Shown one piece after another: positions 50,314 to 58,727 of a DNA stretch of 64,000 bases. The stretch covers positions 1 to 64,000 of the forward strand of contig JAFRQQ010000019.1 of NCBI GenBank assembly GCA_017428525.1, written 5' to 3'. The notes below the pieces were generated by a model, which saw only the letters and a list, made by a program, of their open reading frames with translations, did no database searches and was not told where the DNA came from. This stretch comes from Clostridia bacterium (lineage in GTDB: Bacteria; Bacillota; Clostridia; Oscillospirales; Acutalibacteraceae). How positions within the stretch are numbered: the first letter of the stretch is position 1; each line of letters opens with the position of its first letter. Position numbers and translations under genes: made by a program.

Positions 50314-51456
50314 ATGCTCAAAAAGATACTTGCAGCCGTGCTTGTGCTGACCCTTGTGTTCACCCTCGCCGCCTGCAGCAAAAACAAAGTGAAGGTCGAT
50401 CTGCCCGAAAAGAAGGTCGCGATCCTTGTCGCGCCCGAGAGTCAGGATCCGGAGACCTACCGCCGCGCCAAAGAGCTGGAAAAGACCTATTCGAAAAATG
50501 TGGTCGTGCGTGAATATCCCGACAGCCGTGTGCTCAAGGCCGGCGACCCCGAGATCAAGAAGATCGCCGAGGAGCTTGCGGCCGACGCTTCGATCGGCGC
50601 GCTGGTTTTCGCGCGTGCAACGCAGTTTGCGGATATCTCCATCAGCGCCGCGAAATCCGCGAATCCCGCGCTGAAGATTCTGTGTGTGGAGCCGGAGCAG
50701 ACGCTGGCAAAATACGCCGAGCGTTCGGACTTCGTCTTCTGCTGCGACTGGAGCAAGGCGGCGCCCGCGATCATCGCGCAGGCCAAGGCGCAGGGCGCGG
50801 AGACCTTCGTCATGCTCTCCTTCGACCGCCAGCTGAATGACAATGCGCTCACCGGCGGCGCGCGGGTCGCCTTTGAAGAGGCCTGCAAGACGCAGGAGCT
50901 GAAATTCTATTATGAATCCTCGCTCGATCCGATCTTCTCCGGCGGTATCTCCAAGGCCCAGCAGACCCTGGGCGAAATCGTGGCGCGCATGCGCAAAAAC
51001 CAGAAGCTCAGCAATGAAAACGTCTGCTTCTTCTCCACCGACAGCTCCGTGCAGACGGCGCTGATTGAGCAGGCGGAGAACAACAGCTTTGTCTATGTAT
51101 CGCCCGCCTTCCCGAGCATCTACAGCGGCGTTGCCGAGCTGTTCCCCGATCTGGCCGCGCCGGAAAGCGTGAAGGATACCGCGAGCTTCCTGACCGCGCT
51201 CAAGGAAGCGGTGGCCGGCCGCGCCTCCAAGGCGCGCCTGGCAGCCTACACCTTCCCGCTGGCAGCTACACTCCTGGACGCCGCCGTATTTACGGCCTTT
51301 GATCTGCTCGGCGAAACGCAGGCCGAGGATCCGACCGCCCAGGCAATCACCCGCCTGACCGAAGCGGGCGGCAAGGACTTCGCTGCCGCCGCCTTCTCCG
51401 AGAATCTGCCGAATGTGATCGTCGGCTATGCGGACGGCTTCGAAACACTGAAATAA
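50314..51456 (+). CDS. DUF3798 periplasmic-binding-like lipoprotein
   Basis: A 380-residue lipoprotein (lipobox TLAAC) matching DUF3798, which has a periplasmic-binding fold. Typical blocks are KVAILVAPESQDPETYRRA, IGALVFARATQFAD (shown in part) and FFSTDSSVQTALI. The ligand is unknown, and no permease genes are nearby. It may be a sensor or binding protein for a sugar used by the GH2 locus (inference). AAAGGAAG precedes the ATG. Confidence 0.85.
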   Translation: MLKKILAAVLVLTLVFTLAACSKNKVKVDLPEKKVAILVAPESQDPETYRRAKELEKTYSKNVVVREYPDSRVLKAGDPEIKKIAEELAADASIGALVFARATQFADISISAAKSANPALKILCVEPEQTLAKYAERSDFVFCCDWSKAAPAIIAQAKAQGAETFVMLSFDRQLNDNALTGGARVAFEEACKTQELKFYYESSLDPIFSGGISKAQQTLGEIVARMRKNQKLSNENVCFFSTDSSVQTALIEQAENNSFVYVSPAFPSIYSGVAELFPDLAAPESVKDTASFLTALKEAVAGRASKARLAAYTFPLAATLLDAAVFTAFDLLGETQAEDPTAQAITRLTEAGGKDFAAAAFSENLPNVIVGYADGFETLK

Positions 51457-51471
51457 GAAACGCAAAAAAGC

Positions 51472-51513
51472 AAACGGCTTTCCCGATGTTGTTCGCCGGG
51501 AAAGCCGTTTTTT
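51472..51513. terminator. Bidirectional terminator
   Basis: AAACGGCTTTCCCG (51472-51485) pairs with CGGGAAAGCCGTTT (51497-51510), followed by T. It ends the DUF3798 gene and, from the other side, the epimerase gene. Confidence 0.9.
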
Positions 51514-51527
51514 ATGCGATTTGAGTG

Positions 51528-52370
51528 TTACAGGATCTCCGCCGTCCAGGCGAAGGAGAAGGTTTCGCCCTGCTCCAGGCGCTGAATGCCGCGTTTTTCG
51601 GAAAAATCGGCGCGCGGCGCGGGATCGTCGTTGACGCCGTACCACGGCTCGATGCAAACGTAGGGCGCGCCGGGCTTGGCCCAGATGCCGAGAAACGGGC
51701 AGTCGCCGAAGGTGAATTTCAGCGCGTGCTCGCCGGTCAGGCAGACGCTGCGTGAGCGCAGGCCGGAGAGGATCAGCGCGTCCTCGTTGAAAAGCTCCTT
51801 TGTCAGCACCAGCTCGCGTGCATTCTCCAGCACGGGAAAACGCTCCGGGCGCAGCAGATTCTCCTTGTCGATCTTCTCCGCGCTGACCGTTTCCGCCTGC
51901 TCAAAGACCAGACGGTCGCCGATCGCGCAGTTGAAGGCCGGATGCGCGCCGACGGAAAACAGCATCGGCCCGTGTGTGCGGTTGACCACGGTCAGGCGGT
52001 TCGTCAGCGCTGCGCCGTCGAGCGAAAAGGACGCGTACAGCGACCAGTCGAAGGGATAGCTTTCGCGCGTTGCCGCGCTGCTGTCCAGACGGAACACCGC
52101 CTGCGACGCATCGATTGCATCGAGCGTGAAGGGCAGCTTGCGGGCGAGTCCGTGCTTCGGCATGGTATAGCGTTTGCCGCCGTAGCAGAAGCTGTTGTCA
52201 ATCAGCTGGCCGATGATCGGAAAGAGGATCGGCGCCTGCCCGTACCAGATCGCGGGGTCGCCGCACCAGAGATAGTCCTTGCCGGTGCGCTTGTCTGTCA
52301 GGGCATGGAGCTGCGCGCCCTGCGTGTCGATCTCGCAGCGCAGCGCGTCGTTCTCAATCGTATAAAGCAT
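51528..52370 (-). CDS. Aldose 1-epimerase family protein (LacX-like)
   Basis: A 280-residue cytoplasmic mutarotase-fold protein. The catalytic His residues lie in PKHGLAR and GAHPAF, with a Glu near CIEPWYG. Enzymes of the LacX/YihR branch interconvert anomers of free or phosphorylated sugars. AAAGGAAG eight bases before the ATG. Convergent to the DUF3798 gene, it probably belongs functionally with the GH2 locus. Confidence 0.88.
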   Translation of the reverse strand: MLYTIENDALRCEIDTQGAQLHALTDKRTGKDYLWCGDPAIWYGQAPILFPIIGQLIDNSFCYGGKRYTMPKHGLARKLPFTLDAIDASQAVFRLDSSAATRESYPFDWSLYASFSLDGAALTNRLTVVNRTHGPMLFSVGAHPAFNCAIGDRLVFEQAETVSAEKIDKENLLRPERFPVLENARELVLTKELFNEDALILSGLRSRSVCLTGEHALKFTFGDCPFLGIWAKPGAPYVCIEPWYGVNDDPAPRADFSEKRGIQRLEQGETFSFAWTAEIL

Positions 52371-52453
52371 GTGATCACTTCCTTTGCTATGATTCTATCA
52401 TGTTTCACCGCAAAGCGCAAGCACGCTTTTTTTGCCGGATTTCCGGTCGGCAC

Positions 52454-52482
52454 TTGACAAACGCAGCGGGTTGCAATAGAAT
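52454..52482 (+). promoter_or_regulatory. Sigma-A promoter
   Basis: TTGACA at 52454-52459 and TAGAAT at 52477-52482, spacer 17, for the aconitase-IDH operon. Confidence 0.8.
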
Positions 52483-52529
52483 AATACTATCATATTTATA
52501 ATGGGATAATCCGGACAGGAGGTTCTGAT

Positions 52530-54464
52530 ATGGGTCTGACAATCGGTCAAAAACTTATTCAAAGTCATCTGCGCAGCGGCGAAATGATCCCCGGCACGGA
52601 GATCGGTCTGCGCATTGACCAGACGCTCACGCAGGATGCAACGGGCACAATGGCCTATCTGGAATTTGAGGCGATGGGCGTGCCGCGCGTGCGCACGGAG
52701 CTTTCCGTGGCGTATATCGACCACAACACGCTGCAGACCGGCTTTGAGAATGCCGACGATCACCGCTTTATCCAGAGCGTGGCCAAAAAGCGCGGACTGC
52801 TGTATTCCAAGCCCGGCAACGGCATCTGCCATCAGCTGCATCTTGAGCGCTTCGGCAAGCCCGGCAAAACCCTGATCGGCTCCGACAGCCACACGCCCAC
52901 CGGCGGCGGCATCGGCATGCTCGCCATCGGTGCGGGCGGTCTGGACGTCGCGGTCGCCATGGGCGGCGGCACCTATTACACCACCATGCCGAAAATGACG
53001 CTTGTGCGCCTCTCCGGCAAGCTCTCGCCCTGGGTCAGCGCCAAGGATATCATCCTCGAGGTGCTGCGCATCCTGAGCGTCAAGGGCGGCGTAGGCAAGA
53101 TCATCGAATACGGCGGCGACGGCGTCAGAACGCTGTCCGTGCCCGAGCGCGCAACGATCACCAACATGGGCGCGGAGCTCGGCGCGACGACCTCCGTGTT
53201 CCCTTCGGACGAAATCACGAAAGCCTTCCTGCAAGCGCAGGGGCGTGAAGCGGACTGGATTCCGCTTTCGGCAGACGAGGATGCGGTCTATGACGAGATC
53301 ATCGACATCGATCTCTCTGCGCTCGCGCCGATGGCGGCCATGCCGCACATGCCGGACAACGTCAAAACCGTCGAAGAAATCGGCGGGATCGAGATCAGCC
53401 AGGTCTGCATCGGCTCCTGCACGAATTCCTCGCTGCTCGACCTGCTGAAGGTCGCCGCGATCCTCAAGGGCAAAAAGGTGGCGCCGAACGTCAGCCTGAC
53501 CATCAGCCCCGGCTCGATGCAGGTGCTGAATATGCTCTCGCTCAACGGCGCGCTTTCCGATATTCTTTCCGCCGGCGCGCGGCTGCTCGAATGCGCCTGC
53601 GGCCCGTGCATCGGCATGGGGCAGTCCCCGCAGTCGCAGGGCGTTTCCCTGCGCACCTTCAACCGCAACTTTGAGGGCCGCTCCGGCACGGCGGACGCCG
53701 GGATCTATCTCGTCAGTCCCGAGGTGGCGGCCGCTTCCGCGCTGACCGGCCGGCTGACCGATCCGCGCACGCTCGGCGAGATGCCCGCCATCACGCTGCC
53801 CGAGCGCTTCATCATCAACGACAACATGATCGAGCCGCCCGCCTCCGTGGAGGAAGCGGACGCCGTGGAAGTGCAGTACGGCCCGAATATCAAGCCCTTC
53901 CCGACCTCGACCGCGCTGCCTGCCGACATCGAAGCCCCCGCGATCCTCAAGGTCGGCGACAATATCACGACCGATCATATCATGCCGGCCGGCGCGAAGA
54001 TCCTGCCGTACCGCTCCAATATTCCCTATCTTTCCAACTTCTGCTTCCGCCAGTGCGACGAGCACTTTGCCGAACGCTGCAAGGCGGCGGGCAAGGGCAT
54101 CATCATCGGCGGCGCGAATTACGGCCAGGGCTCCTCGCGCGAGCACGCGGCGCTTGTGCCGCTCTATCTGGGCATCAAGGCGGTCGTGGCCAAGTCCTTC
54201 GCGCGCATCCACTGCGCCAATCTGATCAACGCCGGCATCCTGCCCTTCACCTTTGCGGATCCCGCGGATTATGACAACATCGACACCGACGATCTGCTGG
54301 TGCTCGACGGCATCCGCGAAAAGATCGCCGCCGGCGCGCCCGTGACGCTGCGCAACGTGACCAAGGGCGAAACCTACGCGCTGCAGTATGACTATTCCGA
54401 CCGCCAGACGGCGATGCTTCTGGCCGGCGGTCTGCTGAATTATACCAAAGAACTTGCAAACTGA
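52530..54464 (+). CDS. acnA: Aconitate hydratase
   Basis: A 644-residue [4Fe-4S] aconitase of the shorter bacterial type that interconverts citrate and isocitrate. Cluster ligands are C297 in IGSCTNSS and C357/C360 in ECACGPCIG. SDSHTPTGGGIGMLAIGAGG is also conserved (shown in part), as are GDNITTDHIMPAG and GSSREHAAL in the C-terminal swivel domain. RBS AGGAGG at 52515-52520. It is followed 13 bases later by isocitrate dehydrogenase. Confidence 0.93.
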   Translation: MGLTIGQKLIQSHLRSGEMIPGTEIGLRIDQTLTQDATGTMAYLEFEAMGVPRVRTELSVAYIDHNTLQTGFENADDHRFIQSVAKKRGLLYSKPGNGICHQLHLERFGKPGKTLIGSDSHTPTGGGIGMLAIGAGGLDVAVAMGGGTYYTTMPKMTLVRLSGKLSPWVSAKDIILEVLRILSVKGGVGKIIEYGGDGVRTLSVPERATITNMGAELGATTSVFPSDEITKAFLQAQGREADWIPLSADEDAVYDEIIDIDLSALAPMAAMPHMPDNVKTVEEIGGIEISQVCIGSCTNSSLLDLLKVAAILKGKKVAPNVSLTISPGSMQVLNMLSLNGALSDILSAGARLLECACGPCIGMGQSPQSQGVSLRTFNRNFEGRSGTADAGIYLVSPEVAAASALTGRLTDPRTLGEMPAITLPERFIINDNMIEPPASVEEADAVEVQYGPNIKPFPTSTALPADIEAPAILKVGDNITTDHIMPAGAKILPYRSNIPYLSNFCFRQCDEHFAERCKAAGKGIIIGGANYGQGSSREHAALVPLYLGIKAVVAKSFARIHCANLINAGILPFTFADPADYDNIDTDDLLVLDGIREKIAAGAPVTLRNVTKGETYALQYDYSDRQTAMLLAGGLLNYTKELAN

Positions 54465-54477
54465 GGAGGGACCATCC

Positions 54478-55644
54478 ATGACAGAGCAACAGGTACAGGC
54501 GGCGCTTGCGAGATTTGAAGCGCTCATCCGCGAACAGGACGCCCGCAGCGAAGCGATCAAGCAGCAGGGCGATTTCATCGATTATGACAAGCTCGACAAG
54601 CTGACCATCGGCGTGTGCGGCGGCGACGGCATCGGCCCGATCATCACCCGCGAGGCCGCGCGCGTGCTGGCCTTCCTGCTCAAGGAGGATGTGGACAGCG
54701 GCAAGATCGAATTCAAGGAGATCAACGGTCTGACGATCGAAAACCGCGTGGCGGTCAACAAGGCGATCCCCGACGACGTGCTCGAGGAGCTCAAACAGTG
54801 CCCCGTCATCCTGAAGGGTCCCACCACGACCCCGCAGGCCGGCGACCCGTGGCCGAATATCGAAAGCGCCAACGTCGCCATGCGCAAGGCGTTGGATCTT
54901 TTTGCGAATATCCGTCCGGTCAAGCTGCCCGACCAGGGTGTGGACTGGACCTTCTTCCGCGAGAACACCGAGGGCGCCTATGCCGTCGGCTCCAAAGGCA
55001 TGCATGTGACGGACGACCTGGCGATGGATTTCGTCGTGACCACCACCGAGGGCACGCAGCGCATCGCGCGCCTGGCCTATGAATATGCCCGCCGCAACCA
55101 CAAGGACCGCGTGTCGATCATCCAGAAGGCGAACGTCATCAAGACCACGGACGGCAAATTCCTCAATCTCTGCAAGGAGATCGGCAAGGAATACCCCGAG
55201 ATCACGACCGACGAGTGGTATATCGACATCACCACGGCGAAACTGATCGACGAGAAGCGCCGCCGCGATTTCAAGGTTTTTGTGCTGCCGAATCTTTACG
55301 GCGATATCATCACGGATGAAGCCGCGGAATTCCAGGGCGGCGTCGGCACGGCCGGCAGCGCCAACATCGGCAAGAAATACGCGATGTTCGAAGCGATCCA
55401 CGGCTCCGCTCCGCGCATGATCCGCGAGGGCCGCGGCGCTTACGCCGATCCCTGCTCGATGCTGCGCGCGGCCGTGATGCTGCTCAGCCACATCGGCCGG
55501 CAGGAGGAGGCCGACCGCCTCGAGCGCGCGCTGGATATCTGCATGTATGAGGAAAAGAAGCTGCGCATCACCGGCCGCCCGGACGGCTGCACCTGCGAGG
55601 ACTTCGGCAACTACGTCATGGAGACGCTCACGGCGCTGAAATAA
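54478..55644 (+). CDS. icd: Isocitrate dehydrogenase (isocitrate/isopropylmalate family)
   Basis: A 388-residue decarboxylating dehydrogenase converting isocitrate to 2-oxoglutarate. Conserved blocks are GGDGIGPII, FRENTEGAY, NLYGDIITDEAAEFQGG (metal site Asp) and FEAIHGSAPR. An N-terminal ~38-residue helix precedes the fold. Cofactor preference (NAD or NADP) is not certain. GAGGAGGG at 54463-54470 fixes the ATG at 54478. With aconitase it makes the oxidative half-branch that feeds glutamate synthesis. Confidence 0.9.
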   Translation: MTEQQVQAALARFEALIREQDARSEAIKQQGDFIDYDKLDKLTIGVCGGDGIGPIITREAARVLAFLLKEDVDSGKIEFKEINGLTIENRVAVNKAIPDDVLEELKQCPVILKGPTTTPQAGDPWPNIESANVAMRKALDLFANIRPVKLPDQGVDWTFFRENTEGAYAVGSKGMHVTDDLAMDFVVTTTEGTQRIARLAYEYARRNHKDRVSIIQKANVIKTTDGKFLNLCKEIGKEYPEITTDEWYIDITTAKLIDEKRRRDFKVFVLPNLYGDIITDEAAEFQGGVGTAGSANIGKKYAMFEAIHGSAPRMIREGRGAYADPCSMLRAAVMLLSHIGRQEEADRLERALDICMYEEKKLRITGRPDGCTCEDFGNYVMETLTALK

Positions 55645-55666
55645 AAACAGGAAAACACATAAAAAT

Positions 55667-55697
55667 GCCCGGATGCCGTAAAGCACCCGGGCGTTTT
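55667..55697 (+). terminator. Rho-independent terminator
   Basis: GCCCGG (55667-55672) begins an imperfect 10-bp stem closed by GCACCCGGGC (55683-55692), followed by GTTTT. It ends the aconitase-IDH operon. Confidence 0.75.
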
Positions 55698-55727
55698 GCT
55701 GTTTCAATTGGCTGAACGATTGCGGGA

Positions 55728-57110
55728 TTATTCCACCTGCGGGAGCTTCGCGAACGCGGCTTCCAGCTCTTCATCGGTCGGCACATAGTCGGTCATCGTG
55801 CCGGCCAGGAAGGAGGCGTAGGCGGTCATATCGAAGTAGCCCGTGCCGGTCAGACCGAAGAGGATCGTCTTTTCCTCGCCGGTTTCCTTGCACTTGAGCG
55901 CCTCGTCCATCGCGGCCTTGATCGCGTGGGAGGATTCGGGCGCGGGCAGGATGCCTTCGCAGCGGGCGAAGCTGACGGCCGCCTCAAAGACGTCACTCTG
56001 AATGTAGGAGCGCGCCTCATCCAGATAGCCGTCATGATAGAGCTTGCTGACGATCGGGCTCATGCCGTGATAGCGCAGGCCGCCGGCGTGGTTGGGGGAG
56101 GGGATGAAGCCGGAGCCGAGGGTATACATCTTCGCAAGCGGGGTGACCTTGCCCGTGTCGCAGAAGTCATAGGCATACTTGCCGCGGGTGAGCGACGGGC
56201 AGGAGGCCGGCTCAACGGCGATAAAATATGGATTCTTTTCGCCCTTGAGCTTGTCGCCCATGAAGGGGGCCATCAGGCCGCCGAGGTTGGAGCCGCCGCC
56301 GGCGCAGCCGATGACGATATCGGGATATTCGTCATACATGGCCATGGCGGATTTGGCTTCGAGGCCGATGATGCTTTGATGCAGCAGCACCTGGTTGAGC
56401 ACGGAGCCGAGCACATAGCGGCTGTTCGGCGTGGTGACGGCCTTCTCGACCGCTTCGGAAATCGCGCAGCCCAGGGAGCCGGTGGTGCCGGGGTACTGCT
56501 CGAGGATCTTTCTGCCGGCTTCGGTCGTATCGCTCGGGGAGGGGATGATGTCCGCGCCGAAGGTTTCCACCACATGCTTGCGGAAGGGCTTCTGCTCATA
56601 GCTGCCCTTGACCATGTAGACGGTCAGCGGCATGTCAAAGTAAGCGCAGGCCATGGCCAGAGCGGTGCCCCACTGGCCGGCACCGGTCTCCGTGGTCAGG
56701 CTGGTGATGCCCTGCTTCTTCGCGTAGTAGACCTGCGCGATCGCGGAGTTCAGCTTGTGGCTGCCGGAGGTGTTGTTGCCCTCAAATTTGTAATAGATCT
56801 TCGCCGGGGTCTGCAGCTTCTCTTCCAGATAGTAAGCGCGGATGAGCGGCGAGGGGCGGCACATTTTGTAGAACTTCTTGATTTCATCGGGGATCTCGAT
56901 GAAGCGGGTCGTGTTGTCCATTTCCTGCTCGGACAGCTCGTGACAGAAAATCGCATCGATATCTTCCGCTTTGGTCAGCGGCTCAAGCGTGCCGGGATTC
57001 AGCATCGGATCCGGCAGCTCCTTCATATCGGCGCGCACGTTATACCACTGTTTCGGCAGCTGATCCTCCGGGAGCGTAATGCGATAAGGGATGTTCTGTT
57101 TGTTTGCCAT
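55728..57110 (-). CDS. trpB: Tryptophan synthase beta-like (TrpB2)
   Basis: A 460-residue PLP enzyme of the TrpB2 type that joins indole and serine to tryptophan. The PLP lysine is K119 in SHKLNSA. ETGAGQWG, GCAGGGSNLGG and a C-terminal GLTGTGYFD are conserved. The extra length compared with TrpB1 (~400) fits TrpB2. No trpA or other trp genes adjoin, so salvage of free indole is likely (inference). It is preceded by a T-box leader specific for tRNA-Trp. Confidence 0.92.
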   Translation of the reverse strand: MANKQNIPYRITLPEDQLPKQWYNVRADMKELPDPMLNPGTLEPLTKAEDIDAIFCHELSEQEMDNTTRFIEIPDEIKKFYKMCRPSPLIRAYYLEEKLQTPAKIYYKFEGNNTSGSHKLNSAIAQVYYAKKQGITSLTTETGAGQWGTALAMACAYFDMPLTVYMVKGSYEQKPFRKHVVETFGADIIPSPSDTTEAGRKILEQYPGTTGSLGCAISEAVEKAVTTPNSRYVLGSVLNQVLLHQSIIGLEAKSAMAMYDEYPDIVIGCAGGGSNLGGLMAPFMGDKLKGEKNPYFIAVEPASCPSLTRGKYAYDFCDTGKVTPLAKMYTLGSGFIPSPNHAGGLRYHGMSPIVSKLYHDGYLDEARSYIQSDVFEAAVSFARCEGILPAPESSHAIKAAMDEALKCKETGEEKTILFGLTGTGYFDMTAYASFLAGTMTDYVPTDEELEAAFAKLPQVE

Positions 57111-57183
57111 GATTCTCTCTCCTTTTCTGGGGAACCGCCGGTGAAAACGCCGCTTCCCAATTATTTTTGATTGATAAAATTAA

Positions 57184-57468
57184 AAGCTCCTGTCCCTGAT
57201 CCAGGGACAAGAGCTGATAAACAAATCTCCTGCGGTACCACCCACATTGACGGCGAACGCCGCCCGCTTTGGTCGCATACGGTCATATGCGCTTCCCTGA
57301 TAACGGGTGAAGTCCCCGTCGGCCACTACTTGCCTTTCGGCGTTCGTACCGCCCTCAAAAGCCCATTCGGCGTTGCTTCTGTCTGCCGCGCTTGCACCGG
57401 CCGCGGCTCGCTGGGAGATGAACTGCATCGCTTACTTACACTTTTTCATCGGTTTCAACTGTGAAGTT
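57184..57468 (-). ncRNA. T-box leader (tRNA-Trp)
   Basis: Upstream of trpB on the minus strand. The T-box sequence GTGGGTGGTACCGC lies at 57231-57246, and the specifier loop reads GAATGG, with TGG (Trp codon) at 57365-57363. A strong terminator stem (57184-57215, GTCCCTG/CAGGGAC core, AGCTC ends) with a T run follows. Uncharged tRNA-Trp should stabilise the antiterminator and switch trpB on. The leader begins about seven bases after a consensus promoter. Confidence 0.93.
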
Positions 57469-57474
57469 GTTCGC

Positions 57475-57503
57475 ATTATAATCCCGATTTTTCGATTTGT
57501 CAA
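57475..57503 (-). promoter_or_regulatory. Consensus sigma-A promoter of T-box/trpB
   Basis: On the minus strand TTGACA (57503-57498) and TATAAT (57480-57475), both perfect, spacer 17. Confidence 0.9.
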
Positions 57504-57567
57504 GGGTTTTTTTGAAATTTTCTCAAAAAAATTTTCAGCACGGTATCGCGTTAGCAGAGTGAAGCAT

Positions 57568-57702
57568 TCAGCCAAGGAACGGTCCGAACAGCTTCGTCAG
57601 GTCCTGAATAAAGAACGAACCGACGGATTCGGCGACCGCCCCCAGGAGCTCCGGCAGATGCAAAAATGCGTTCAGCAGAAAGACCGGCAGCAAGAGCCCC
57701 AT
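57568..57702 (-). CDS. Micro-ORF, 44-residue hydrophobic protein
   Basis: MGLLLPVFLLNAFLHLPELL begins a mostly hydrophobic 44-residue protein ending LTKLFGPFLG. An AAAGGAGG ribosome binding site lies eight bases upstream of the ATG at 57702, better than most genes in the window. The next gene upstream is another micro-ORF. I do not recognise a family. It could be a membrane-active peptide or a small membrane subunit (inference). Confidence 0.6.
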   Translation of the reverse strand: MGLLLPVFLLNAFLHLPELLGAVAESVGSFFIQDLTKLFGPFLG

Positions 57703-57796
57703 TCTGTTTCCTCCTTTCTTGCTTTTCTTGTGTCCATTATTATGATGAAAAGTTGATTTCATAGGAATCCTATGCAAACGAAAAAGAATAATAGCA

Positions 57797-57955
57797 TCAA
57801 AGATTCAGGAACGAAAACAGATCATGCAGCGCGTTGCCGAGCTCTTGCAGACCCGGTGCCCCGAGCGCGCGGATCACATCGTTGAGCGCCTCGATCGCCA
57901 GGCAGGGATAATACAGCAGCAGGCAGATCGGGACAATGACCATGACCATACCCAT
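57797..57955 (-). CDS. Micro-ORF, 52-residue protein with membrane segment
   Basis: The protein starts MGMVMVIVPICLLLYYPCLA, a single membrane span, then an amphipathic helix ending DLFSFLNL. AAGGAGGG at 57969-57962 is six bases before the ATG at 57955. It lies 39 bases after the broken secreted-protein gene and 94 bases before the 44-residue micro-ORF, suggesting one transcript. No family recognised. Confidence 0.6.
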   Translation of the reverse strand: MGMVMVIVPICLLLYYPCLAIEALNDVIRALGAPGLQELGNALHDLFSFLNL

Positions 57956-57994
57956 TTGAAACCCTCCTTTCTTTACGTCAAATCCGTGGCCGGA

Positions 57995-58564
57995 TCATGC
58001 GGGCAGGACCTCCACGGGAATGCCGCGCAGATACTCGTCTGAGCCGGGCTCCGCCACATAGACCCTGCCGGTGATCGGGTCGTAGCGCAGCATATTGTCG
58101 TTGAAATGGTGCTTGCGGTAGATCGCGCGGAACGGCGCCGTCACCGCATTGAAAAAGACCTCGACGTAAGCGCCCGGCAGGTTGACAATGGCGAGCAGAT
58201 TGAGGATGGGATAAAGCATGATCACCGGCAGCCAGAGCGATTCGACCATCAGCCGCCCAAAGAGCCGCAGATCGGTCCAGGGCTCGTTGAAATAGGCGTC
58301 GCGCAGCATTTCATACTGCTCCTGCGTGATAGAATAGACTTCGATTTCCTCTTCCGGCTCGCCCGGCTCTTCGGGTTCTTCCGGTTCCTCCGGCTTTTCG
58401 GGGAATTCCGATTCCTACGGCGGTTCGGTCGACTGATCGACTGTCAGTGCGGGGACCCAGCCGTTTTGTCCGCGCGCGGCGCCTTCGGCCGCGGCCGGCG
58501 CGGCGAGCGAAAAGAGCAGCGCGGCGGTCAGAATCAAGGCGATCAGGGCGTTTGTCAGCTTCAT
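57995..58564 (-). pseudogene. Secreted membrane protein interrupted by in-frame TAG
   Basis: Reading from the ATG at 58564 (GGAGGGA upstream) gives a signal peptide (LTNALIALILTAALLFSLAA) and a short linker to residue 49. An in-frame TAG follows at 58417-58415, then the same frame continues with a Pro/Glu linker (EEPEEPGEPEEEIEVYS), a membrane segment and DPITGRVYVAEPGSDEYLRG to 57995, 190 codons in all. Both halves look intact, so this is a single nonsense change, a sequence error or suppression. The C-terminal half has ATG MLRDAY at 58309, with no clear RBS. Family unknown. Confidence 0.7.
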
Positions 58565-58651
58565 GGATGATCCCTCCGTTTTTTTCTGCTTTCAGTCTAG
58601 CACGCCGCCGATTAAGATTCCAGTAGCGAACTGCGAAAGAAGTGCGGAAGG

Positions 58652-58673
58652 TTTCATTAAGATTTCATTAAGA
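58652..58673 (+). promoter_or_regulatory. Tandem 11-bp direct repeat, candidate response-regulator site
   Basis: TTTCATTAAGA occurs twice back to back (58652-58662 and 58663-58673), with a related ATTAAGATT at 58612-58620. One-turn direct repeats just upstream of a -35 box are typical of OmpR/PhoB-family activators. It could also serve the divergent gene. Confidence 0.6.
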
Positions 58674-58679
58674 TAGGGC

Positions 58680-58708
58680 TTGTTTCTGCGCGGAATCAAT
58701 GTTACAAT
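58680..58708 (+). promoter_or_regulatory. Sigma-A promoter of GPH symporter gene
   Basis: TTGTTT at 58680-58685 and TACAAT at 58703-58708, spacer 17. The -35 box is weak, as expected where an activator assists. Confidence 0.65.
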
Positions 58709-58727
58709 AACATGGGAGGGGATGCAG

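Noticed and set aside
47463..50387. Open frame of 974 codons on the - strand
   Set aside because: Covers GH2 and WYL genes in antisense; Arg/His-rich with no recognisable domain.
52398..54578. Open frame of 726 codons on the - strand
   Set aside because: Antisense to aconitase, whose cluster cysteines and RBS are clear.
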